64,000 nucleotides of DNA from Ichthyophis bannanicus (lineage: Eukaryota; Chordata; Amphibia; Gymnophiona; Ichthyophiidae), in contig CM066037.1 of NCBI GenBank assembly GCA_033557465.1, positions 199,205,156 to 199,269,155 of the forward strand, written 5' to 3'. A model generated the notes under the pieces. The model was not told where the DNA came from. It did no database searches and saw only the letters and a program-made list of their open reading frames with translations. How positions within the stretch are numbered: position 1 is the stretch's first letter; each line of letters starts with the position of its first letter. Below, piece after piece: positions 10,835 to 21,168 of this stretch. Made by a program: the position numbers and the translations under genes.

Positions 10835-11001
10835 CTTTGTCTTCTTTACATTAAGGCGCAGGCCCATTTTGAGACTATGTTCTTTGATTGTGAGAAGCAA
10901 ATGTTTTAGATCATCTTCACTTTCAGCCAGTAATGTGGTATCATCAGCATAGCGAAGGTTGTTGATGAGTCTTCCACCAATCTTCACACCTCTGTCTCAA
11001 A

Positions 11002-11685
11002 ATGGGCCTGCACCTCAATGTAAAGAAGACAAAGATCATGACAATTGGCATAATCAACAGGTTCATCCTTGAAGGAGAAGAAATTGAAATCATGAACAAC
11101 TTTAACCTACTTGGATCAACTATCAATAAAGAAGCAACAAGCAGTCAAGAAATCAGACGACGCATTGCTCTTGGCAGAATGGCTATGAAAGACCTAGATA
11201 AGATTCTCAAGAGCAGAGATGTCTCTCTCCATACAAAGATTCGACTTGTTCAAACCATGGTATTTTCAATAACATCATATGGATGTGAAAGCTGGACAGT
11301 GAAAAAGACAGGAAGAAAATTGATGCCTTTGAATTATGGCTGGCGGCGAATACTGTGTATACCATGGACTGCCCGAAGAACAAACCAGTCAGTTCTAGAG
11401 GAGATCAAACCTAAGCTTTCTTTAGAAGCTCAGATGACAAGACTTCGACTTTCATACTTTGGACACAACATGCGGAGAGAGAGATCATTAGAGAAAGACA
11501 TCATGCTTGGCAAGATAGAAGGTCAACGCAAAAGAGGAAGGCCAGCAATGAGATGGATCAATACAATAAAAGCAGCTATGGGTACCAGTCTGTCAACAAT
11601 GAGCCGCCTGACTGAAGATCGAACACAATTTAGGATAGCTATCCAGAGGGTCGCCATGAGTCGACTCCGACTCGACGGCACTTAA
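11002..11685 (+). pseudogene. RTE reverse transcriptase C-terminal part
   Basis: A 227-codon frame contains LNVKKTKIM, EIRRRIALGRMAMKDL, YGCESWTVKK, then YFGHNMRRE and GQRKRGRPAMRW. These are the thumb and C-terminal blocks of RTE-clade ORF2 (BovB-like). The frame runs into the RTE 3' end with no frameshift, so the sense part is fairly young or short-lived. The endonuclease and catalytic YADD are missing in this orientation; the YADD segment (LRYADDTTLL) is present only in the inverted arm at about 10930-10960. Confidence 0.9.
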
Positions 11686-11705
11686 CAACAACAACAGTAA
11701 TTTCT

Positions 11706-12436
11706 GAAGCCACCATTTTATGAATTCACAAGAGAAAATGGTGATGCACTGCTAGAACCTTTTTCAGTTTTCTGTTGAGCTGCTAATGTCATCAGCATGG
11801 AATTCAAGAGAAGTGAAGCAGGATAGATAGGCTTGTTTGGTTTCTTGTCCCAAAATTTCACCATGTTGATGAAGTGACTTATGCTTCTTCCTTCTGCCTC
11901 TCCCAAACTGAGTTGTGTCAATGCCCATAGACCATGTAGTTGCTGAAAAAAGTGCCAAAAATGAGAATTCGACTCATCCAGGGGGTGTACTCATTTCGGC
12001 TTATATTCATATTCATCACATTTTATCAGTAGTGTTAAAATGATTCTACACCCTTACTAAACTTTACATTGAAACCACAAGAAGACTTAAAAAATAAAAT
12101 AAAATATTTTTTGGAGATCAGAAAGCCACACAAATAGGCTAGAGGAGAAAAAATTGCAAACAAAAAAACCTGCTGCTATAGATTTTTTTTCCCTTTCCCT
12201 CTAACCTCCAAGTTTAAAGAAGAAGGCGAGCTCTTTGACGTCACTGCCTTTCTCAGGTATTAATGTCCTTAATTAGCTTGCTTAGGAGCCAGATAGCTGA
12301 GTATTGTATAAAGATCTACAGTGCCTTGCTCTTACTGCCATTCCTAGGGGTCACCATTGCAAGCAAGGTACTTCTGTAGCTTTTGAATAGAAAACTCTTC
12401 CTGAGAGCTCGTAAAGAGGGCTTTTTTCATTTTTGA
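11706..12436. other. Unassigned spacer
   Basis: No motif is recognised. Small antisense frames near 11718-11958 cannot be assigned. An older, diverged unit of the repeat listed next begins near 12170. Confidence 0.4.
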
Positions 12437-12765
12437 AATGCAACTTTTTCTACTGCATTCCTAGTGATTTGTAACTGTATTGCAAAAGGGGTATTTTGTG
12501 AACTTAGACAAAGCTTTTTCTGCTGCTATAGATTTTTTTTCTTCTTCTCTAGCCTTCAAGATCAAAGAGGAACGCAAGCTCTTTGAAGTCACTTAAATTG
12601 CTAACTTTTTTTACTGCATTGCCTAGTGATTTATAGCTGTATTGCAAAAGGGATGTTTTGTGTTCTTAGGCAAAGCCTTTTTTTGCTGCTATAGTTTATT
12701 TTTCTTCTCTAGCATTCAAGTTCAAAGAGGCTAGATGCATAATATCAGTATTTAGTAATGTAAAA
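12437..12765 (+). repeat. Diverged ~162-bp tandem repeat, two units
   Basis: TACTGCATT(G)CCTAGTGATTT recurs at 12451 and 12612, and TGCTGCTATAG at 12521 and 12684, giving a period of 161-163 bp. A related TGCTGCTATAG at 12171 suggests a third, interrupted unit. Function unknown. Confidence 0.7.
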
Positions 12766-13161
12766 TAATAGCTGTTCAGCAAGCTAGCAGGACCACACAC
12801 AGGTCTGTAGAATAGAGTTGATAAAACACACATAAAAGAGGCTAGATGCTTTTCTCTGAGGAAAGGGAAGGGTCTTTGGTAGATCTTCCTCATTTCCTTC
12901 AAAAGGTACCAAAGCTCCAACAACTAAACTATGGCTGGGAAGAATCACATCGCCAAAGTTGTTGCCCCCATTACAGCTTCTGCCTCTGTCCATACAGACA
13001 GACTGATCCCAGTTAAGGGACAAGTTCCATGTGCATGCAGGGGCGGCCCAAGGGGGGTGCGGGGCCATGTGCGGAGACTCGGTGCGGGGCCTAATTTGCA
13101 TAAGTGGCCTTATTTGCATAAATATTTGCATAATGTTACCATACACTAACTTTTAGTAAAC

Positions 13162-13470
13162 ATGTCTCTTAATGAGTGTATGGATAAAGAAAGACTAAAA
13201 GATTTCTACATTACCATAATCCAGTGCCAACCGCCAGGCACATTAGGAACTACTACAAACGCTGCCCATTTAGAACCCATAGCAAACCCGCCGTATCCTG
13301 ACAGCATTACCAGGACTCACAAAGCACCATACCCTACCTATCAAAAGGCAACACTGCAAATATTAAACCAATACATTTCAGAGAATACTGGGGAAAGAGA
13401 ACAAGTGGCAACGTCAAATAGGAATTACATAAACAGAATACCTCAGCTCAGTTACACATGCAGAACATAG
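13162..13470 (+). other. Short open frame conserved among hAT-like copies
   Basis: A 102-codon frame (MSLNECMDKERLKDF start) has clear counterparts in copy 2 (47073-47309, 78 codons) and copy 3 (56800-57051). Shared segments include AHLEPIANPPY and YQKATLQILNQYIS. No known domain. The copies differ by small indels that shorten the frame, so coding is doubtful. Confidence 0.4.
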
Positions 13471-14089
13471 ACCATCACCAAACAAGGAATCACAATTTAG
13501 AAACAGGAAGGCAATAATTAAACTGGGAACCCCAAAAGCCAAACTTGGAATGTACAACAACACTGTAGAAATAAAACTATAAATTAATTTCCTCTTGTAC
13601 CAAACAAAGCGCAGACGTTAATGATGCACATTTCCCAGAGCTTTCATATTCCAGTTAATAAATTCAAAATAAAGAGATATCTTTCTACCTTTTGTGCATT
13701 TTTTTTCAGTTGCAATTGGTCCAGCCACTTTCTTCTGGTTTCTTCATGTTTTCTGCTAACTCTCCATCGTCTGCTGTCCATTTGTCCTTTCTTCTCTCTT
13801 CTAGTTTTTTTTCCATTCTCTCTCTCTCTACATCTGCTTTAACATACTAATCTTTCTCCTTTTGCTCTTTCCTCATTCCTATTTCATCCACACAAATTTT
13901 ACCCCTCCATCCTCAATCCCCACTTACTCTCCCAATACCCGGCCAATTGTAGATTTTTCATCCCTCCTACACAAAATATTTTTCCCCTCTCCATTTTACT
14001 CTCCCAGCCCCATCCCATTCTAATCCTCCCCCAACATCAGCTCCCTTCTAGTTCCAGTCTCACCCAGCATCCATTCCCTTCTAGTCCCT

Positions 14090-16370
14090 GCATCAGCCCA
14101 TTTCCAGTCCTAGCTCCCCCATCCATTTCCAGTCCAAGTCCCTTCATCAGCTCATTTCCAATCCTAGCCCCCCATCAGCCCATTTCTAGTCATTTCCTAG
14201 CCCCACCATCAGCCCATGTCAAATCATAGCTCCCCTCCACTCAGCCCAATTCCAGTCCAAGCCCCCCATGAGCCTACTTCCAGTTCTAGCCCCTCCATGA
14301 GTCCATTTCAATTCAAGCCCCCACCACAGCCCATTTCCAATCTTAGCTCCCCCCAACAGCCCATTTCCAGTCCTATCCTAGCTGTTCCATCAGCCCATTT
14401 TCAGTCCTAGCTCCCTTCCCTCACAGCCCATTTCCATTCCAAGCACCCTCTCCATCAGCTATTTGCAGTTCAAGCCTCCCCTTCCACTCACCCCATTTCC
14501 AGTCCTAGCAACCCCTCAACCCATTACCAGTCCTAGCCCCCCGTCAATCAACTTCCAGTCCTAACCCCCATCACCCCATTTTCAGTTTAAGCCCCCCCTA
14601 TAACCCATTACCAGTCCTAACCCCCATCAGCCCATTTCCAGTCAGCCCCCCATAGCCCATTGCCAGTCCTAAACCCCCCCATCAGCCCACAGCCCATTAC
14701 CAGTCCTAACCACATCAGCCCACCTCAAGTCCTAACCCCTCCCCATCAGCCCATTTCCTGTCCTAGCCCCCCCATAGCCCATTACCAGTCCTACCCCCAC
14801 ATCAGCCCACTACCAGTCCTAACCCCCCCCATAGCCCATTACCAGTCCTAACCCCCCATCACCCCATTTCCAGACAGCCCCCATCAGCCCATAGCCCATT
14901 ACTAGTCCTAACCCCCAATCACCCCATTTCCAGACAGCCCCCATCAGCCCACAGCCCATTACCAGTCTTAACCCCCCATAGCCCATTACCAGTCCTAACC
15001 CCCCCAATCAGCCCACTACCAGTCCTAACCCCCCATCACCCCATTTCCAGACAGCCCTCATCAGCCCACAGCCCATTGCCAGTCTTAACCCCCTCTAGCC
15101 CATTGCCACTTAACCCCCCCATGCCCACTGCCAGTCTTAACCCCCCCCCATAGCCCATTGCCAGCCCTCATCAGCCCACAGCCCATTGCCAGTCTTAACC
15201 CCCATTGCCCATTGCCAGTCTTAACCCCCCCCTTGCCCATTGCCAGCCCTCATCAGCCCACATCCATTTGCCTGTCTTTACCCCCCCCCTCGCCCACTGC
15301 CATTCTTTACCCCCCCCCCAGCCCACTGCCAGTCTTAACCCCCCATAGCCCATTGCCAGTCTTAACCCCCCCACCCCAGCCCACTGCCAGTCTTAACCCC
15401 CCCTAGCCCATTGCCAGTATTAACCCCCCCATCGCTAATTGCCAGTATTAACCCCCCTCCCCAGCCCACTGCCAGTCTTAACTCCCCAGCCCATTGCCAG
15501 TCTTAACCCCCAGTCTTAACCCCCCCTCCTAGCCCATTGCCAGTCTTAACCCCCCTCCTAGCCCATTGCCAGTCTTAACCCCCCCCCATAGCCCATTGGC
15601 AGCCCTCCTCAGCCCACAGCCCCTTGCGTGTCTTAACCCCCCCATAGCCCACTGCCTGTCTTAACCCCCCCATAGCCCATTGCCAGTCTTAACCCCCCCT
15701 CCCCAGCCCACTGCCAGTCTTAACCCCCCCCTAGCCCATTGCCAGTCTTAACCCCCCCATAGCACATTGCCAGTCTTAACCCCCCTCCCCAGCCCACTGC
15801 CAGTCTTAACCCCCCCCCAGCCCATTGCCAGTCTTAACCCCCAGTCCTAACCCCCCCTCCTAGCCCATTGCCAGTCTTAACCCCCCTCCTAGCCCATTGC
15901 CAGTCTTAACCCCCCCCCCATAGCCCATTGCCAGCCCTCATCAGCCCACAGCCCGCCAGTCTTAACCCCCCCATAGCCCACTGCCAGTCTTAACCCCCCC
16001 TAGCCCATTGCCAGTCTTAAACCCCCCTCCTAGCCCATTGAAAGTCTTAACCCCCCTCCCCAGCCCACTGCCAGTCTTAACCCCCCTAGCCCATTGCCAG
16101 TCTTAACCCCCCCTCCCTAGCCCATTGCCAGTCTTAACCCCCCCCAGCCCATTGCCAGTCTTAACCCCCCTCCCTAGCCCATTGCCAGTATTAACCCCCC
16201 TCCTAGCCCTAGCCCTAGCCCAAGCCCATTGCCAGTCTTAACCCCCCTCCCTAGCCCTAGCCCTAGCCCAAGCCCATTGCCAGTCTTAACCCCCCCTCCA
16301 CCCCCCCACCCCATTGCCAGTATTAAGCCCCCCCCCTCCCTACCCCAATGCCAGTCCTACCCGCCCCCCC
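14090..16370 (+). repeat. C-rich minisatellite, 25-33-bp units
   Basis: More than 70 units follow the pattern AGCCCATTGCCAGTCTTAACC plus a variable run of C. Units at the left end read CCCATTTCCAGTCCTAGC, those in the centre CCCATTACCAGTCCTAACC, and those at the right CCCATTGCCAGTCTTAACC, so the array shows a directional drift. The strand bias is extreme (little G). Related, shorter arrays lie at 47740-47850 and 57580-58345 in the sister copies. Confidence 0.93.
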
Positions 16371-16405
16371 CCCCCTCGGCTCATGGCAATTTAAAAAAAA
16401 AACTG

Positions 16406-16720
16406 GCCGCGGCAGCATGGAGTGTCCCGCGGGGCTCCCTCTGCCCGGCGGAACTCTCCCGGCGCGGCTGAGCCCCTCTGTGCCAGCTTGTAGATACGCA
16501 AAGGGAGAGTGTCTCCCTCGCGTCTCTGTTAAGCCCGCAGGGTCAGATGGGAAATTTCCCATCAGCCCCTGCTTCCCATCAGCCCCTGCGGGCTTAACAG
16601 AGATGCGAGGGAGACACTCTCCCTTCGCGTATCTGCAAGCCGGCACAGAGGGGCTCTGCCGCGCCGGGAGAGTTCCGCCGGGCAGAGGGAGCCCCGCGGG
16701 ACACTCCATGCTGCCGCGGC
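16406..16720. repeat. Giant palindrome near the 3' end of hAT-like copy 1
   Basis: Arms of about 150 bp (16406-16553 and about 16582-16720) are almost perfect reverse complements, with a short centre that repeats CCCATCAGCCCCTGC. Both strands therefore open with the same peptide, MECPAGLPLPGGTL. GC content is very high. Confidence 0.93.
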
Positions 16721-17227
16721 GGCAGCGCCCAGCTTTTTTTTTTTTTTTAATTTAATTAAGAAAAAAAAGCAGAATGTTCTTTACGTGGGGCCCCCCGAAA
16801 CGCGGGGCCCTGTGCAAAAAACATTCTTGCTCAATGGACGGGCCGGCCCCGTGTGCATGATGCCTGTAAGCTGAAGCCCTCGTGAAACAAGTGGTCAGCG
16901 AAGAAGTAGTGAGGCTTAGAAGCATCCATGACAGCAAGAAATACATTGATGAGATGATTCTGAGGCATCCAAACTCTCTGACAGAGGTGAAGATGGTATG
17001 CTACAGAATGAAAACAGTTGGACACGAGTCACCAGAGCCTGCAGAACCGACAATCCAACTACTCCAGCCCTCAAATTGAAGAACCAGTATGCAGCCCTGG
17101 AAGCGGAGGAGGTGAAAACATGATACAACTAAGCAGAGCAACAAAGTACCTGCACGCTACAAAGGGGGACAAAAAAAGCAGGTACAAAGACTGGCAGATA
17201 TCAAGTTCAGATTTATGTCGTAGCACT

Positions 17228-17262
17228 CTGTATTTTCTGCTTTCTACTCAAGGCAGAAAATA
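17228..17262. repeat. Small palindrome at a CR1 junction
   Basis: GTATTTTCTGC and GCAGAAAATAC form 11-bp arms around a 12-nt loop, exactly at the 5' limit of the antisense CR1 that follows. It may be a repair scar or hairpin. Confidence 0.5.
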
Positions 17263-17656
17263 CAACCAAGCATCCTTCCAGCTTTTGCTGTTGCCTTTTC
17301 TACCTGTTTAGCTACTTTAAGATAATCAGACACAACCACACCGAGGTCCCACTCTTCTTATTGGACAAAAGTACTTCACCCCCTATACTATATTGCTCCC
17401 TTGGATTGTTGCAGCCCAAATGCATGACCTTACATTTTTTAACATTAAATTCCAGATGCCAAATTCTAACCATTCTTCAAGCTTAGCTAGATCCCTCCTC
17501 ATGTTATCTACATCTTCCTGGGTGTCTACTCTATTGCAGATTTTGGTATCATCCACAAAGAGGCAAACCTTACCCGACAGCCCTTCCGCTATATCACTAA
17601 CAAAGATGTTAAAAAGAAATGGACCAAGGACAGATCCCTGGGGCACACCACTGGTA

Positions 17657-19257
17657 ATTTATTTATTTATTTAACAAGTTTTATATACCGTCTTTCTACC
17701 AGTCAAGACGGTTTACAGAGAACATAACAGTCAGTATTTTTCAACCTTTTACATGGAACAATATAACAATGAGTATATATGTAAGTGAACATAACTAATT
17801 ACAGTGATCGATCGAAGATCAACTATTTACACAATAAATTTACAATTATTTATACGTGAATTTACAGTGAGCCATATGAATAGTAAATGGGTGTTGCAGA
17901 AGGGGTAGGAGGGAGGTGTAGTGGTTCAAGCTAAGGTGGAAGGGAGAAATGTTCAATGAAAAGGTGGGGTTTTAACTTTTTGCGGAACTCAGTGTGGGAG
18001 GAGCAGTTCTGAAGTTTATGAGGAAGGGTGTTCCAAAGGGATGGGGCATAGAGGGAGAAGGCCCTGTTACTTGTAGATTGTTTGCAGAGTCTCTTTTTTA
18101 TAGGGATGGCCAGTAAGATTTTGGTGATAGAACGGCGTGTTCTGTTACAATTGGATGAGGGAAGGAGAGGGGAGAGGCACGGAGCAGACTCATTGGATAA
18201 TATTTTATGTATCAAGGTGAGGACCTTGAATTTAGCTCTGTATTGGATGGGGAGCCAGTGGAGATCATAAAGGACAGGTGTGATGTGGGAGCATCTGGGG
18301 TGGTTGGTTATGAGTCGAGCAATAGTATTTTGAGCAAGTTGGAGTGGTTGGATTGAAATCTTAGGGAGGCCAAGGTAGATAAGGTTGCAGTAATCAAGAA
18401 AAGGTATAGTGAGGGCTTGACAGACCGTACGAAAGGAGTTGGGGCTTAGAAGGGGTTTAAGGTTCCAGAGGGTACGGAGCTTTGCGTATATTATATTAGT
18501 GGTTCTCTTTATATGGTCAGTGAATGAAAGGTTCTGATCCAGGATAATACCAAGATATTTAACTTGGTTCTTTACAGAAAGTGTTAGATCACTAATAGTA
18601 AGGGTGGTTAGAGGGCTGTATGTGGGATTGGAGAAAACCTGGAGAACCTCAGTCTTGGATTGATTAATCAAGAGGTTATATTGGGAAAGCCAGGTTTTCA
18701 GGCTAGTCAAGCATTCGGATAGTTTAGAGAAGTTGGGATTGGAAAGGTTAAAAGGGGTGAAGCACATCACGTCATCAGCATATAGTTGATATTGAATGTC
18801 ATAGTTCTGGAAGATCTTGCATACCGGTTGGAGGAAGATGTTAAATAATAGAGCAGAGAGACTGGATCCTTGGGGTACACCTTGTTTTAAGATGAATGGG
18901 AGGGAGGTGTCACTTCCAATACGAACCTGTTGGGTTCTGTTATCTAGGTACGAATGGAACCAGTTCAGAGTTGTGTCTCTGAGTCCAATTTCATGAAGTC
19001 TGCTTAGGAGTAGATGGTGAGGGAGGGAGTCAAAAGCAGCTGATAGATCAAGGAATATGAGAAGACATCCTTGAGAGGGGTTCTGGATGTGGAGGTATAA
19101 GGAGTCTAGTAGGGAAGTAAGAAGGGTTTCGACTCCATGGTTCCTTTTGAAACCATGCTGGAATAAGTCGAGGGGGGAGTGTTCGTCAATATAGTTCTGG
19201 AGTTGGGTTTGGACCAGTTTTTCGGTTATCTTAGCTAGGAATGGAATACTAGAGATG
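17657..19257 (-). mobile_element. 5'-truncated L2 LINE inserted in CR1
   Basis: The tail on the left reads (TTTA)n, followed by ACCGTCTT...AAGACGG, the L2 3' hairpin. The host CR1 joins cleanly across it (compare 63,820-63,860). The 5' limit at about 19257 is inside the RT. I do not see a clear target duplication. Confidence 0.9.
17931..18770 (-). pseudogene. L2 reverse transcriptase, C-terminal 279 codons
   Basis: The frame begins just after YADD (YQLYADDVMCFTP spans 18770-18795). It contains VKYLGIILDQNLSF, FLDYCNLIYLGLP, then ITPVLYDLHWLPIQYR and YAPSLWNTLP, the C-terminal blocks typical of L2-clade elements. It ends at a natural stop before the 3' UTR. The upstream palm lies in another frame. 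Confidence 0.9.
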
Positions 19258-20758
19258 GGTCCTTCTCCTCAGAGTGAGCTCCATTTAACTGTACCCTTTG
19301 TCAACTCCCACTCAACCAATTTCTTACCCAAGCAGTAACTTTAGGGTCCATCCCTAGGGTGCTCAGTTTGTTTATAAGTCTCCTGTGAGGAACAGTGTCA
19401 AAGGCTTTACTGAAATCTAAATACACCACATCTAGGGCTCTCCCTCGGTCCAACTCCCTGGTCACCTAGTCAAAGAAATCAATCAGATTTTTCTGACAAG
19501 ACTTGCCTCTGGTGAATCCATGCTGCCTCGGATTCTGTAATCCGCTGGACTCCAGAAACCTCACTATTTTCTCTTTCAGCAGCGTTTCCAATAATTTACT
19601 CACAACCAAAGTTAAACTAACCAGCCTGTAGTTTTCAACCACATCCTTACTTACGCTTTTGTGTAAAGGCACCACATGAGCCTCTCTCCAGTCCTTTGGC
19701 ACCACTCCCGACTCCAACGAGGCATTAAAAGGTCAGTCAGTGGAGCTGCTAGAACATCCCCAAGTTCCCTCAGTATTCTATGGTGTATCCCATCCGGTCC
19801 CATTGTTTTCTTTACTAGAAGTTTAGCTAGTTTCTCATGAACACAGTCTTCTGAAAATTCTTCAAGATGCCCCTCACTTCTGTTCCTGTTTGTGGGTGTT
19901 TTCTGAGGTCCTGTTCCTGGTTCTTCATCTGTGAACACAGAACAGAAATATTTGTTAAGCAATTCCGCTTTATCCTCATCAGCTTCTACATATTCCTCCC
20001 CTTCACCCTTGAGTCTGACAATACCACTTTTGCCCTTCCTCTTTTCACTAACATATCTGAAAAATGTCTTATCCCCCCATTTTATTGCATTGGCTATTTC
20101 CTCCTCTTTTTGAATCTTTGCTTTCCTGACTACCTTGATAGCTTATCTAAGTTTTTCCAAATATAGATGCCTGTCTTCCTCTCTCTGTGATCTCTTGTAT
20201 TTCATGAAGGGCTCCCTCTTTTTCTTCACCTTTTTCAGCTACTTCTTTCGAAAATGATAGCAGTCTCCTTTTCCTTTTACCTTTATTTACCATTTTAACA
20301 AAAAGGTTGGTTGCACTTAAAATATCCCCTTTCAGTTTTGCCCACTGTTTTTCTACATCCCCCAGCTGTTCCCATCCTGCTAACGACTCCCTGAGGTATT
20401 GGCCCATCTTGGCAAAGTTGGTTTTCCTAAAGTCTAAGACCCTTGCTTTTGTATGGATTCTATCAGCCCTAGTCCTAATACTGAACTACACCATCTGGTG
20501 ATCACTGGATGCAAAATGATCTCCCACTATAACATCAGAAACAATTTCACCATTGGTAAGCACCAAGTCCAGTATGGCCCCTTCACGTGTGGGGTCTGTT
20601 ACCAGTTGCCTGAATAGTTCTCCCTGTAGAGAATCCAGGATCTCCTTACTTCTAGATGATACTGCAGCAGGAATGTGCCAATCACCATCTGCCATATTGA
20701 AATCCCCTATCAGTAGCACATCCCCATTCCTAACAATGTTGCATATGTCTTTAATTAT

Positions 20759-21168
20759 GGGAGGAGTGGCTCAGTGGTTGGGACAGGTTACCTCAGGCCA
20801 GAAGGCCAGGGGTTCAATTCCCACATGGGGAGAAGCAACCTCAGGCCAGAGGGACTGGGGTCTCTAGTCCCATGGCCACTCCTTGTAGTCTTGGGCAAGC
20901 CACTTAACCCTCCATTGCCTCAGGTACTCTTAGGGGCTTGTTTACAAAGCCACAGTAGTGGTTTCCAATCATTATCAGAGCCACAGCCCCATTGATTTCA
21001 ATGGGGCCGCAGCTCCAATAACAATCAGAAACCACTACCGTGGCTTTGTAAACAAGCCTCTTAGATTGTGAGCCCTTCAGGGACAAGGGAATAAAAAGTA
21101 CCTGTTAGTATACATGTAAACCGCACTGATTCTAAAGAGCATGTTATAAAAAATAAATAAATAAAAAT
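20759..21168 (+). mobile_element. tRNA-derived SINE with MIR-like core and L2-like tail
   Basis: The head has a pol III A box-like TGGCTCAGTGG and B box-like GGTTCAATTCC. The core has CTTGGGCAAGCCACTTAACC, the central word of MIR/CORE-type SINEs. The tail has GTAAACCGCACTGAT and (AAAT)n, as in L2. A 128-bp MITE sits inside. Flanking TTAATTA / AATTAA may be a short target duplication. Confidence 0.85.
20933..21060. mobile_element. Harbinger-type MITE with TTA duplication
   Basis: The inverted ends read GGGGCTTGTTTACAAAGCC and, on the other strand, GAGGCTTGTTTACAAAGCC. The arms pair over about 58 bp. The 3-bp sequence TTA flanks it at 20930-20932 and 21061-21063. A 3-bp T(A/T)A duplication is characteristic of PIF/Harbinger. 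Removing it restores the SINE core. Confidence 0.88.

Larger units (their letters stand above)
10579..11693 (+). mobile_element. RTE LINE insertion with inverted, duplicated 5' part
   Basis: Flanking 12-bp repeats ACAGTAATTTCT (10567-10578 and 11694-11705) show one insertion event. The right part (about 10990-11693) is sense and ends in CGACTCGACGGCACTTAACA plus (ACA)n, the 3' end known from RTE/BovB-type elements. The left part (10579-about 10990) is antisense. About 190-240 bp exist in both orientations, so the insert folds back on itself. A 51-bp CR1 tail sits inside the antisense arm. Confidence 0.88.
13038..16851 (+). mobile_element. hAT-like nonautonomous element, copy 1 (3.8 kb)
   Basis: It starts CAGGGGCGGCCC and ends with the reverse complement of CGGGGCCGGCCC. 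It is flanked by a perfect 8-bp repeat TGTGCATG (13030-13037 and 16852-16859). Order inside: a GC-rich start with TTTGCATAA repeats, a conserved ~400-bp segment with a short open frame (13162-13470), a pyrimidine-rich block, a C-rich minisatellite, a ~315-bp palindrome, then a ~110-bp 3' end. Two more copies lie at 46949 and 56616. No hAT transposase is seen. Confidence 0.88.
12931..17190 (+). pseudogene. CR1 ORF1 remnant split by a hAT-like insertion
   Basis: The parts 12931-13037 and 16860-17190 join across the insertion. The right part encodes EEVVRLRSIHDSKKYIDEM, resembling the coiled-coil of CR1 ORF1 proteins, followed by a decayed frame. Several stops are present. The family call is inference from the coiled-coil and the adjoining CR1s. 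Confidence 0.45.

Noticed and set aside
15130..16300. Telomere-like interstitial repeat (TTAACC/CCCTAG words)
   Set aside because: The words sit inside 25-33-bp units with AGCCCATTGCCAG. The true vertebrate repeat (TTAGGG)n is absent as a continuous tract.
13900..16400. CRISPR-like array
   Set aside because: Units are contiguous with drifting sequence and no unique spacers; the context is eukaryotic transposon DNA.
14216..16471. Pro/Ser/His-rich open frames in the C-rich array
   Set aside because: They are translations of a minisatellite; unit length is not a multiple of three and the frames shift repeatedly.
16323..16755. Overlapping open frames of 128 and 135 codons on both strands
   Set aside because: They arise from the GC-rich palindrome, which gives the same peptide on both strands. 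No independent evidence of coding.
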